Shown here: piece by piece, positions 31,231 to 38,970 of the stretch
Position numbering within the stretch: position 1 is the first letter of the stretch
Layout of the letters: every line of letters begins with the position of its first letter
Origin: Pseudomonas syringae CC1557
Lineage (GTDB): Bacteria; Pseudomonadota; Gammaproteobacteria; Pseudomonadales; Pseudomonadaceae
Direction of reading: 5' to 3'
Length of the DNA: 64,000 bases
NCBI RefSeq assembly: GCF_000452705.1
Contig: NZ_CP007014.1
Location: forward strand, 2,790,001-2,854,000
Made by a program: the position numbers and the translations under genes
Notes under the pieces: generated by a model
What the model saw: the letters and a program-made list of their open reading frames with translations, nothing else
Told to the model about the DNA's origin: nothing
The model's database searches: none

Positions 31231-32014
31231 AATGAACGATCAGCAGGTCGCAGGACTGGCGGCCGCCATCTGCGCAACCGCTGAAGCCATGGGTCAGGAA
31301 ATGAATCCCGGCACGGCAGCGATCATGGCCGAAGACCTTTGTGCTTACTCGGTGCCGATCGTCAAAGCCGCGCTGAAGGCCTGCCGTTTCGAAGTGAAGG
31401 GAAAGTTGGCCATGGCTGACATCCTTCAGCGCGTCCAGTCTTCCGACGGCCGCCCGGGCAAGGACGAGGCATGGGCCATCGCCATGACCACCCACGACGA
31501 ATACGAGACGGTGGTGCTTACCGACGAGATCCAGCTCGCTCTGGCCGCCGCGAAGCCTGTTCTCGATGCTGGCGACAAGATCGGCGCACGCATGGCCTTC
31601 ATCAGCGCTTACGAACGACTTGTGAGCCAGGCCCGCAATGATCAAAAGGGCGTCAGCTGGCGCGTTTCAGTCGGTTTCGACGCCAATCGCCGTGTTGAGG
31701 CCATCACCAAAGCCGTGCAGATGCAGCGCATCCCGCAAGAGCGCGGGCAGTTGTACCTGGCCGATTTGAACGTGGTGCCCATCACGCAGGACGGCCAGGC
31801 CATTGCTGGCTTGATCACCGGCCAGGTTGCCAAGCCAAGCCCGGACGTTCGCGAAAAGCTCAAGGCTGTGAAAGACAGCATGCGCGAAATGAGCAAGGCC
31901 TCGGCCAAGCGCAGGCACGAATTGAAGATCAAGGCCGCCAATGATTTGGCCGAACGCCTCGCGCTGCTTCAGCAGCAGGCCGAGGAATTGCAATTGAAGA
32001 GGGCGGAGTTATGA
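31217..32014 (+). CDS. Phage replication-region protein (P-like by position)
   Basis: 265 residues starting MNTSEMNDQQVAGLAAAICA; AGGTGA precedes it. Contains KGKLAMADILQRVQSSDGRP and EAWAIAM, then a C-terminal coiled coil (NDLAERLALLQQQAEELQLK). It follows the initiator gene where lambda P (helicase loader) lies, but no clear loader homology is recognised. Its stop overlaps the next start. Confidence 0.6.
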   Translation: MNTSEMNDQQVAGLAAAICATAEAMGQEMNPGTAAIMAEDLCAYSVPIVKAALKACRFEVKGKLAMADILQRVQSSDGRPGKDEAWAIAMTTHDEYETVVLTDEIQLALAAAKPVLDAGDKIGARMAFISAYERLVSQARNDQKGVSWRVSVGFDANRRVEAITKAVQMQRIPQERGQLYLADLNVVPITQDGQAIAGLITGQVAKPSPDVREKLKAVKDSMREMSKASAKRRHELKIKAANDLAERLALLQQQAEELQLKRAEL

Positions 32015-32481
32015 CCGACAAAATCAGCGTGAACTGTCAATCCAAGCTCACCGAAGCCATCACACGTATGTCGGCAATGTTCCGCGACAAAAAGTTCGTC
32101 GTCGTGTCCCTGCGCCCAGGCAAGGACCGCACGCTCGACCAGAACGCGCTGTGGTTCGCGTTTTACAAGCGAATCTCCGAGATGACCCAGATCGGCGACG
32201 CCAGCGAGGCGCGCAAGTACTGCAAATTGCACCATGGCGTTCAGATACTGATAAACGAGGACGAGGACTACCGTGCAGCTTGGCACCGAACGACCAAGCA
32301 CCTGACCTACGAGGAAAAGCTCGATCTGATGGGCGACAACAAGCTGTTGGGGCCAGATGGTTTCCCGGTCACCAGCCTGTTCAATCGCGCCCAGGGCATC
32401 GCGTACACCGACCGCATCCTGACCGAATTCACGGCGCTGGGCGTCTTTTTCGGTGATCTGATCGGTGAGGCGGCTGCATGA
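32011..32481 (+). CDS. NinB-like or related Nin-region protein
   Basis: 156 residues. KDRTLDQNALWFAFYKRISE resembles the 'LDQNxxxW' signature of NinB/Orf recombination-mediator proteins, and the gene precedes ninG as in lambda. The rest (RKYCKLHHGVQILINEDEDY) is not diagnostic. Overlaps both neighbours by 4 bases. Confidence 0.55.
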   Translation: MTDKISVNCQSKLTEAITRMSAMFRDKKFVVVSLRPGKDRTLDQNALWFAFYKRISEMTQIGDASEARKYCKLHHGVQILINEDEDYRAAWHRTTKHLTYEEKLDLMGDNKLLGPDGFPVTSLFNRAQGIAYTDRILTEFTALGVFFGDLIGEAAA

Positions 32482-33098
32482 AGCGCACCTCACTGCAACG
32501 CAAGGTGCCGCTCAAGGCCAGTGGCATAACCCAGCGTACGCCACGCGCCAAGAAGTGCGCCCACTGCGCTGAGCTGTTCCGGCCGGCACGCCCCGGGCAA
32601 AAGGTCTGCGGACCAGCCTGCGCCATTGCCATGCCCGCCGAGAACCTTCCGCAGGCTCGCAAGGCGCTGGCTGATATCGAGCGCAAAGAAATCAAGGTCC
32701 GCAAGGAGAAACTGAAGTCCCGCAGCGACCACATGAAGGACACCCAGCAGGCGTTCAACGAGTGGGTGCGTCATCGTGATATGGGCGAGCCATGCGTGAG
32801 CTGCGGACGGCATCACAACGGCCAGTGGCACGCCGGGCACTATCGGTCCGTCGGTGGTCACCCGGCCCTGAGATTCGAACCGCTCAACGTGTGGAGGCAG
32901 TGCGCTCCGTGCAACACGCACAAGTCCGGGGATCTGGTGAATTACCGGGCTGAGCTGGTACGCCGTATCGGCATTGTCAACGTGGAATGGCTAGAGGGAC
33001 CGCACGAGCCGCAGAAGTGCACCATCGAAGAATTGAAAGCCCTGACAGCCAAGTACCGGGCACTGACAAGAGAATTGAAAAAGGGGCAAGCAGCATGA
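32478..33098 (+). CDS. ninG: NinG recombination protein (Rap-like nuclease)
   Basis: 206 residues. A zinc-binding start (KKCAHCAELFRPARPGQKVC), a helical middle (RKALADIERKEIKVRKEKLK), then the NinG core: CVSCGRHHNGQWHAGHYRSV, LNVWRQCAPCNTHKSG. NinG/Rap cleaves branched DNA such as Holliday junctions. Member of the nin-like block between replication and late genes. Confidence 0.92.
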   Translation: MKRTSLQRKVPLKASGITQRTPRAKKCAHCAELFRPARPGQKVCGPACAIAMPAENLPQARKALADIERKEIKVRKEKLKSRSDHMKDTQQAFNEWVRHRDMGEPCVSCGRHHNGQWHAGHYRSVGGHPALRFEPLNVWRQCAPCNTHKSGDLVNYRAELVRRIGIVNVEWLEGPHEPQKCTIEELKALTAKYRALTRELKKGQAA

Positions 33099-33676
33099 AA
33101 ATCCACTCGGCACGTCAGGCGTGGCATGACTGCACCTACATTCCAGCACCTGGCCAGTCCTCTGACGTCGTTCAACTCGGAGTAGTGGTGCAAAGCACCG
33201 AGCGTGGTCCGACCGCCAACCATGCGATGCATAGCGCCTTGGCGGGCCACATCCAGTCAGTAATCGCAAAGCTTCACCCGCAAGTGCGAGTGTTCGGTGA
33301 ATACATGTATGCCGCCAACCGCGACGATGACATCAACGAGGCAGCAGAAGGCGTTGTGTTCGGCATGGTGATGTCGAAGTCCAAGCGCATGACGGCCGGC
33401 AAGCGGGAAAAGCTCGAGTATGTAGTGAAAGGCGTGATGCGCCGTTATCGCTATATGCACCAAGGCGGGCAGTCGGCCAATGACGATCCGCTGATCAAGC
33501 CGGAGGCGTTCCGTTCGTGGTTGATGGGTGAGTACGGAATTCGCATTGAATCCTGTGCCTGGGCTCGCGATTGGGAGCCGGTTATCCAACTTTCTTTCGA
33601 GTGCTGCGAGGACCTGGATCGCATGGCTTTGAGCCCGATTGGTGCCGTTATCTACCAGATGCGAGAAGCCGCTTGA
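33095..33676 (+). CDS. Late-region control candidate (Q position)
   Basis: 193 residues starting MKIHSARQAWHDCTYI, coupled to ninG by ATGA. The C-terminal half (EFVVKGVMRRYRYMHQ-like region, VIQLSFECCEDLDRM) has no known domain. It is the last gene before a strong terminator and the late genes, the position of antitermination protein Q. The Q role is positional inference only. Confidence 0.55.
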   Translation: MKIHSARQAWHDCTYIPAPGQSSDVVQLGVVVQSTERGPTANHAMHSALAGHIQSVIAKLHPQVRVFGEYMYAANRDDDINEAAEGVVFGMVMSKSKRMTAGKREKLEYVVKGVMRRYRYMHQGGQSANDDPLIKPEAFRSWLMGEYGIRIESCAWARDWEPVIQLSFECCEDLDRMALSPIGAVIYQMREAA

Positions 33677-33751
33677 CTTCCCGCACGGCTGACGGCATGA
33701 TTTCGCTATATTGAGTATTTTGCCTACGGCAACTTACCTAGGAAGTAAAAA

Positions 33752-33779
33752 AAAGCCCGGCAAACGTCCGGGCTTTTTC
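33752..33779 (+). terminator. Terminator at end of rightward early operon
   Basis: Stem AAGCCCGG / CCGGGCTT, loop CAAACGT, then TTTCTT. Position matches lambda tR', where late antitermination acts. TATATT at 33707-33712 is a possible -10 nearby. Confidence 0.88.
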
Positions 33780-33793
33780 TTGAAGGATCAAAA

Positions 33794-34537
33794 ATGGCCG
33801 CGTCCAAGCTTTCTTTTGGAAATACTCTTCCCTTTTTAGCGCTTTTTGGCCCTATCGTTTACGTCTCTAACGCGATGATTGAGCTTGGTAGGCTTGAATA
33901 CTTCAATGCGCCAAGTGGCTTTGTTCAGCTGACCTCTTTCGGGTTTAGCTCGATAATCGGTAATTCATTAGAAATTCTTTTTATCCTTATATTAAATCTG
34001 TTAATACTTTTTGGAACAAGATATCTTCGAGGGTGGGCTCAGATAGGACAATACTTCTTAGCAATCTCTTTTACTTGCGGGATAGCTGCTTACTACTCTC
34101 TAACACCGACAGGCTGGTGGGGGTTTGGCTCAGTTTTCGCGTCTGGGGTGATATACGGAATGTCGAGAGATTTAAAACCCTTCAAGATTAAAGATGAACC
34201 AGTAGTCAGCGATGCCGATACAAGCGTTGATGACTGGAAAGATTATGCGGATCTTTCCAGAAGGCTAATCTTTATTAGCGTAACGCTTTTGCTACTTTTG
34301 GGCCTTTTTTACAAGGTTGGACAGCATTCTGCAGCTCACCAAACCTCATATTGGATTTCTGGCGATGAGGTCATATTTGGTTTTTATGGGGATCATGCTT
34401 TGGTTGGGGTAAGAGACGACCATGTTGTTGGAGTAACATTTAAGTTGAAGTTGATCAGGGAGCTGGTGTCCGGTATGACTCGATTAGACGTTGGTCCACT
34501 TGTGCCGGCCTCCCGCTGGGTAAAAACACTTCCATAA
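33794..34537 (+). CDS. Multi-pass membrane cargo protein
   Basis: 247 residues with about five membrane helices (LPFLALFGPIVYVS, LEILFILILNLLILFG, YFLAISFTCGIAAYYS, GFGSVFASGVIYG, RLIFISVTLLLLLGLFYKVG) and a C-terminal beta-rich soluble tail. Much AT-richer than neighbours. It sits exactly between two strong terminators, a textbook moron. AAGGA precedes its ATG. Role unknown; exclusion of other phages is a common role for such proteins. Confidence 0.7.
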   Translation: MAASKLSFGNTLPFLALFGPIVYVSNAMIELGRLEYFNAPSGFVQLTSFGFSSIIGNSLEILFILILNLLILFGTRYLRGWAQIGQYFLAISFTCGIAAYYSLTPTGWWGFGSVFASGVIYGMSRDLKPFKIKDEPVVSDADTSVDDWKDYADLSRRLIFISVTLLLLLGLFYKVGQHSAAHQTSYWISGDEVIFGFYGDHALVGVRDDHVVGVTFKLKLIRELVSGMTRLDVGPLVPASRWVKTLP

Positions 34538-34552
34538 ATAAATTCGTTAAGC

Positions 34553-34578
34553 AAAAACCCGCCGTCGAGCGGGTTTTT
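34553..34578 (+). terminator. Terminator after membrane cargo gene
   Basis: Stem AAAAACCCGC / GCGGGTTTTT around CGTCGA; T-run follows. Confidence 0.9.
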
Positions 34579-34596
34579 CATTTTCAAGGATTAGCA

Positions 34597-34968
34597 ATGG
34601 ACCCAACCGACCTCGGCCCAGGCACAGCTACCTGGCTGGGCGGTACGGGCACAATCCTGCTGGGTGGCTTCCTGTGGCTGAGGAAATTCCTCTCCAGGGA
34701 TGCGACCGACCGCGCCATGGACAACGCTGATATCGGCACCGTCCGCCGGCTGAACGAACTGCTCGACTCTGAGCGCCTGGCTCGCAAAGAGGCCGAGGCC
34801 CGATCTGACCAGTTCGCCAAAGAGCGCAACGAACTCGCCGCAGCTGTTGGCCGCATGGAAGGGAAGATCGAAGCCCTGACCAGTCAAGTGGCCCAGCTCA
34901 CTGACAAGGTGACCACGCAGAGTGACGAGATAGCTCGACTGCGTTCGCGCCTGGGAGGACTCAACTGA
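34597..34968 (+). CDS. Single-pass membrane coiled-coil protein (possible holin-like)
   Basis: 123 residues. A short N-terminal segment, one membrane helix (ATWLGGTGTILLGGFLWL), then a long charged coiled coil (RLNELLDSERLARKEAEARS ... SDEIARLRSRLGG). Proteins like this precede the terminase in Pseudomonas siphophages and are sometimes called holins; one helix with a long cytosolic coil is atypical for a holin. Coupled to the next gene by TGATG. Confidence 0.6.
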   Translation: MDPTDLGPGTATWLGGTGTILLGGFLWLRKFLSRDATDRAMDNADIGTVRRLNELLDSERLARKEAEARSDQFAKERNELAAAVGRMEGKIEALTSQVAQLTDKVTTQSDEIARLRSRLGGLN

Positions 34969-35306
34969 TGGAAAGATGCGCAATCAATTTCGTCGCCCGC
35001 CACTGGTGGAGACGAGTCGAGGTATGGCTGATGGCGACCCTGCTGATTGCCGGTGGTGCGATGCTGGGCTTTCAGGTTGCCGAGTGGCGGCTGTCCAGCT
35101 GGTACACCGCACAGGTGACGGAGGTTCGCCGTGGATACGACGAGGCCACCAAGCAGCGTGACATGCGCCTGAACAAGCTCGCCAACACCGCTACCGAGGC
35201 AGCAGGAAGAGTGGAGGACGCCGCAGGCAAGGCGACGGAGGCCGCAGACACAGCGAGCAAGGCCGCCGACAAGGTCAACGAGGTGCTGGAGCGGAACGCT
35301 CCGTAA
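34968..35306 (+). CDS. Membrane-anchored coiled-coil protein
   Basis: 112 residues. A basic head, one membrane helix (VEWLMATLLIAGGAMLGFQV-like), and an Ala-rich coiled coil with heptads TEAAGRVEDAAGKATEAADT. Translationally coupled to the preceding membrane coiled-coil protein; the two probably form a complex at the inner membrane, possibly part of lysis control (inference). Confidence 0.6.
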   Translation: MERCAINFVARHWWRRVEVWLMATLLIAGGAMLGFQVAEWRLSSWYTAQVTEVRRGYDEATKQRDMRLNKLANTATEAAGRVEDAAGKATEAADTASKAADKVNEVLERNAP

Positions 35307-35361
35307 CGCGCCACAAATTCAGGCACTGCCATTTCGTGGCGCGAACCACAGAGGAAAGATC

Positions 35362-35592
35362 ATGGATAACCAGCACAAGAAAATCACCGGCTACCGCGAC
35401 CTAAGCCAGTCGGAGATCGACGGCATGAACTCGATCAAGGCCTTGGAGGCTGATACCGGCGAGCTGTTCAAGCAGATCGGCCAGATTGAAGGTGTTGATC
35501 CCCGAGTACTGGCTCTGGCTAAGACCAATCTTCAGCAAGGGTTCATGTGGTTTGTGCGCTCCATCGCCAAACCAGCCGACCCCTTTATCTGA
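35362..35592 (+). CDS. acb2: Acb2/Tad1-family protein, candidate anti-CBASS nucleotide sponge
   Basis: 76 residues starting MDNQHKKITGYRDLSQSEID. This start matches the family first known as DUF7681, now Acb2/Tad1, whose members form oligomers that bind cyclic di- or trinucleotides or gcADPR and so silence CBASS or Thoeris immunity. The residues reported as ligand-binding in phage PaMx33 Acb2, Tyr11 and Lys26, fall at the same positions here (Tyr11, Lys26). The C-terminal helix TNLQQGFMWFVRSIAKP is also family-like. GAGGAAA precedes the ATG. Assignment is from recall, not a search. Confidence 0.75.
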   Translation: MDNQHKKITGYRDLSQSEIDGMNSIKALEADTGELFKQIGQIEGVDPRVLALAKTNLQQGFMWFVRSIAKPADPFI

Positions 35593-35617
35593 AAACCCGC
35601 TGCGGTACGGAGTGACC

Positions 35618-35836
35618 ATGCCTCATCCCACTTTCCACAGTGCCGGAGACGGCCGTGGTCTCAGACGCGTGTTCGTGAATGGCAATGAGATCGACAATGT
35701 TCTCTGGTGCGATACGGCTATTGGCATTGTGGTCTACGCGCCCAGGCCTGTGAGAGCAAAGCGGCCTTCCCGTGAAGAGGTCTACACCCGGCGCTTGCGC
35801 GGACGAGTAACGGTTACCCCTCGCGATGGTGAGTGA
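35618..35836 (+). CDS. Small beta-rich phage protein
   Basis: 72 residues (MPHPTFHSAGDGRGLRRVFV ... RGRVTVTPRDGE). RRVFVNGNEIDNVLWCDTAI suggests a small beta sandwich. GGAGTG precedes the ATG. Lies in the small-gene block that follows the Acb2-like gene; function unknown. Confidence 0.6.
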   Translation: MPHPTFHSAGDGRGLRRVFVNGNEIDNVLWCDTAIGIVVYAPRPVRAKRPSREEVYTRRLRGRVTVTPRDGE

Positions 35837-35838
35837 TC

Positions 35839-35973
35839 ATGACCAAGAAGAACTGGATGGTCATGACACCCGGCCACAAACCATTCCCGATGATCCTTCT
35901 TGAGTGCGACCTCGATCACGCAGGCGCGCTTGCCTTTGCCCGGTCGATCTGGCCGCGCTGCACAGTGGAGTAA
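35839..35973 (+). CDS. 44-residue phage protein
   Basis: MTKKNWMVMTPGHKPFPMIL then LECDLDHAGALAFARSIWPRCTVE: compact beta-beta-alpha pattern. GAGTG precedes the ATG, 2 bases after the upstream stop. Protein-like composition; no family recognised. Confidence 0.55.
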   Translation: MTKKNWMVMTPGHKPFPMILLECDLDHAGALAFARSIWPRCTVE

Positions 35974-35976
35974 AGC

Positions 35977-36222
35977 ATGAAGATTGTTGAGCTCAAGCGT
36001 GAGGGGTGGCGTGATGCCGCGAAAACCCTGCGCAAGATTGCTGACGACCTCGATGCGGGTGAGCATCCAGAGTGCACGGTAGGCGTATTGACGCTGATCG
36101 GACCGAAGGGTGAGGTGACAGTATTCGGCCTTGGCCCGAAGTGTGACGACCTGCAATGCCTGGGTGCTATGCGCCTGGGTGAGCAGAAACTGATTGATGT
36201 GTTGCTGGATATTGATGACTGA
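35977..36222 (+). CDS. Small phage protein
   Basis: 81 residues: helix MKIVELKREGWRDAAKTLRK then beta strands CTVGVLTLIGPKGEVTVFGLG and a final helix. Starts 3 bases after the previous stop, so it is in the same transcript. Unknown function. Confidence 0.6.
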   Translation: MKIVELKREGWRDAAKTLRKIADDLDAGEHPECTVGVLTLIGPKGEVTVFGLGPKCDDLQCLGAMRLGEQKLIDVLLDIDD

Positions 36223-36255
36223 GGGTGTGCCGCGGGGTTAGTGCGGCACAGCAAA

Positions 36256-36447
36256 TCATTGTTTTTTGATAGCTGCCTGTATCTGGTCCGCGTAATCGGA
36301 TAGGCGGCTCATCTCGCCCTCAAGTAAACCGCCAACGCTTGAAGTGCTAACGCGAGCATGGATCAGTTCAAGCGCCGCGTTAACGGCCATGATGCGCTTG
36401 TCTTCATCGTCGCCATTTCCGTAGTTTGAGTAGGGGATAATGGGCAT
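36256..36447 (-). CDS. Small minus-strand gene in the late region
   Basis: 63 residues (MPIIPYSNYGNGDDEDKRIM ... YADQIQAAIKKQ), helical, with GGAG 8 bases upstream. It runs against the late operon, so it should be expressed in the lysogen or as an antisense control. Resembles a recurrent small protein of Pseudomonas prophages (recall). Function unknown. Confidence 0.55.
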   Translation of the reverse strand: MPIIPYSNYGNGDDEDKRIMAVNAALELIHARVSTSSVGGLLEGEMSRLSDYADQIQAAIKKQ

Positions 36448-36565
36448 GTTGCTCTCCTTGCGTTGATTGATTCTCACCAATACCGACAACCAGCCACTAT
36501 TTCAATATAACCTTCGTTTTCTGAGATTTCTCTATGACAGCCACGCAACCCGACTGGGAGGCGCC

Positions 36566-37189
36566 ATGAACAGGCCAAATCCTCCGGCCGAGCTGCTGAA
36601 GCTGTCTGATGAGTCCGACGTGTTCATGCGACTGGTTCCAGCCAAAGGCGTATGGAAGTGGATACAAACCGAGATCCTTGCCGATACCGGCAGCATTCAC
36701 AACGAGGACCATGCCCATCTGATCGATGCTGACATCTGCATCATGTGGGCCTCATCTGCATTCACGAAGCAGGGGCGCACAGTGCTGGGCCAGGCCGAAC
36801 AGGTCGCGTTCCGTGCTGGGGGTTGGCAGAAGGCAAGGATGGAGCAGCAGATGCGTGACTGGTTCGGCTTCGTACCGAGTTACATCATCACCCTGGCCGC
36901 CGATTACTGCTCACAGTGCAGCGATGCAGACTTCTGCGCACTGGTTGAGCATGAGCTTTACCACATCGCCCAAGCGGCGGATCAGTACGGCACACCCAAG
37001 TTCAGGCAAGACGGATTACCGAAGCTTGAGATGCGTGGCCACGACGTCGAAGAGTTCGTCGGTGTGGTCCGTCGCTATGGGGCAAGCCCGGATGTCCAGC
37101 TGCTGGTTGACGCTGCAAACAAGCCTGCTGAGGTAGGTAAATTGAATATATCGAGGGCCTGCGGAACCTGTCTGCTCAAGTCGGCCTGA
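36566..37189 (+). CDS. Putative phage metallopeptidase-like protein
   Basis: 207 residues with the zinc-protease-like motif HELYH (His129, Glu130, His133) inside CALVEHELYHIAQAADQYG, and Cys pairs CSQC and CGTC. It belongs to the PhageMetallopep-type putative metallopeptidases found just upstream of terminase genes. GGGAGG precedes the ATG. Target unknown; the motif suggests proteolysis or a retired zinc site. Confidence 0.78.
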   Translation: MNRPNPPAELLKLSDESDVFMRLVPAKGVWKWIQTEILADTGSIHNEDHAHLIDADICIMWASSAFTKQGRTVLGQAEQVAFRAGGWQKARMEQQMRDWFGFVPSYIITLAADYCSQCSDADFCALVEHELYHIAQAADQYGTPKFRQDGLPKLEMRGHDVEEFVGVVRRYGASPDVQLLVDAANKPAEVGKLNISRACGTCLLKSA

Positions 37190-37220
37190 AATTTGACAGG
37201 CATTAGACGGAATCCAACCT

Positions 37221-37682
37221 ATGGCAGCCCTGAAGCATGAGGTGAAGAGCTTCATCGTTCAGGCGTTGGCTTGTTTCGACACCCCCTCGCAAGTCGTAGA
37301 GCAGGTCAAACAAGAATTCAGCATTGAGATATCCCGCCAGCTGTGTGAGTCGCACGACCCTACCAAGCGTGCCGGGGTGAACCTTGCGGCTAGATGGGTG
37401 ACCCTGTTTCACGACACACGCAAGCGTTTCCGTGAAGACACGGCTGAGATTCCGATCGCCAACCGTGCTTATCGGCTGCGCGCCCTCGGCAGGATTGTTG
37501 AGAAGGCAGAAGGCATGCGCAACCTGGCACTGGCCCTACAGGTCCTTGAACAGGCCGCCAAAGAATCAGGCGATATGTACGTCAACCGTCACCGCAAGGA
37601 TGAGCCGGGCGACGAGCCAGCGATTCCGACTCGCATCCAGGTCGATGTAGTGGACGCGAGGAAGCCTGATGCCCAGCCTTAA
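37221..37682 (+). CDS. Terminase small subunit (DUF2280-type)
   Basis: 153 residues: MAALKHEVKSFIVQALACFD, then TPSQVVEQVKQEFSIEISRQ and HDPTKRAG, the start of DUF2280 proteins, which carry an HTH that recognises the packaging site. The C-terminus is helical and acidic. It overlaps the large-subunit gene by 14 bases, fitting stoichiometric co-expression. Confidence 0.85.
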   Translation: MAALKHEVKSFIVQALACFDTPSQVVEQVKQEFSIEISRQLCESHDPTKRAGVNLAARWVTLFHDTRKRFREDTAEIPIANRAYRLRALGRIVEKAEGMRNLALALQVLEQAAKESGDMYVNRHRKDEPGDEPAIPTRIQVDVVDARKPDAQP

Positions 37683-38970
37683 CGTCCCGCAATCGAAATT
37701 TCTGCTGCTAACCCACAAGTTTCGTGCATTCGTGGCCGGTTTCGGCTCTGGGAAGACCTGGGTCGGCTGCTCGGCGCTGAGCAAGCACTTCATGGAGTGG
37801 CCGGGTGTCAACGCCGGTTACTTCGCGCCGACTTACCCGCAGATCCGGGACATCTTCTATCCGACTATGGAAGAGGTGGCCTACGACTGGGGGTTGAAAA
37901 CAAAGATCAACCAGGCGAACCATGAGGTTCACATCTACAGCGGTCGGCAGTATCGCGGCACCGTGATCTGTAGGTCGATGGAGAAGCCGCAGACCATTGT
38001 CGGTTTCAAGGTCGGGCATGCGCTTGTCGATGAGCTGGACGTTCTGACGTCGATCAAGGCGCAGCAGGCCTGGCGCAAGATCATCGCGCGAATGCGTTAC
38101 AACCTGCCCGGCCTGAAGAACGGCGTGGACGTCACCACGACACCGGAAGGCTTCAAGTTCGTCTTCCTGCAGTTCGTAAAGCAGCTGCGCGACAAGCCGG
38201 CGCTCAAGGAGATGTATGGCCTTATCCAGGCCAGCACCTTTGACAACGAGCTGAACCTGCCGGACGACTACATCCCTTCGCTGATGGAGTCGTACCCAGA
38301 GCAATTGATCAGGGCGTACCTGAACGGCCAATTCGTCAACCTGACGTCTGGGTCGATCTACCACGCTTACGACCGCAAGCTGAACCAGTGTTTCGACACG
38401 GTGCAGGCTGGTGAGCCTCTGTTCATCGGCATGGACTTCAACGTCGGCAAGATGGCAGCGATCACGCATGTGAAGCGTGACAAGGGGCTGCCCCGAGCCG
38501 TGGACGAGTTCATGGACGGCTACGACACGCCCGACATGATCCGGCGCATCAAGGAACGCTACTGGCGCCACGATGGCGATAAATACATCAAGTCCTGCGA
38601 AATCAGGGTTTACCCAGACGCCTCCGGCGACTCGCGCAAGTCAGTCAATGCCAGCGTCACGGATATCGCCATGCTCAAGCAGGCAGGCTTCACGGTGATC
38701 GCCCCTGCGGCCAACCCGCCAGTGAAAGACCGTATCAACGCGATGAATGCCATGTTCAGCAACGCTCAGGGCGAGCGGCGCTACCTGGTGAACCCATTTA
38801 CTTGCCCGACATACGCGGATGGCCTGGAGCAGCAGATATGGGCCGCAAACGGTGAGCCGGACAAGTCGCAAGGCAATGACCACGCAAACGACGCCGGTGG
38901 TTACTTCATTCACAAAGAATTCCCGATCGTGAAACCGGTCGCTTCTCTCAACCTGGGATACGCCCGATGA
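37669..38970 (+). CDS. Terminase large subunit
   Basis: 433 residues. ATPase: Walker A GFGSGKT (24-30), Walker B HALVDELD (Asp121, Glu122), coupling motif TTTPEG. Nuclease: GMDFNVGK (Asp256) and the later YPDASGD acidic residues of an RNase-H-like fold. It powers DNA packaging and cuts concatemers. Followed by portal with a 4-base overlap. Confidence 0.95.
   Translation: MPSLNVPQSKFLLLTHKFRAFVAGFGSGKTWVGCSALSKHFMEWPGVNAGYFAPTYPQIRDIFYPTMEEVAYDWGLKTKINQANHEVHIYSGRQYRGTVICRSMEKPQTIVGFKVGHALVDELDVLTSIKAQQAWRKIIARMRYNLPGLKNGVDVTTTPEGFKFVFLQFVKQLRDKPALKEMYGLIQASTFDNELNLPDDYIPSLMESYPEQLIRAYLNGQFVNLTSGSIYHAYDRKLNQCFDTVQAGEPLFIGMDFNVGKMAAITHVKRDKGLPRAVDEFMDGYDTPDMIRRIKERYWRHDGDKYIKSCEIRVYPDASGDSRKSVNASVTDIAMLKQAGFTVIAPAANPPVKDRINAMNAMFSNAQGERRYLVNPFTCPTYADGLEQQIWAANGEPDKSQGNDHANDAGGYFIHKEFPIVKPVASLNLGYAR

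Noticed and set aside
34597..35306. Rz/Rz1 spanin pair
   Set aside because: No lipobox in the second protein; true nested spanins occur at 62673-63200.
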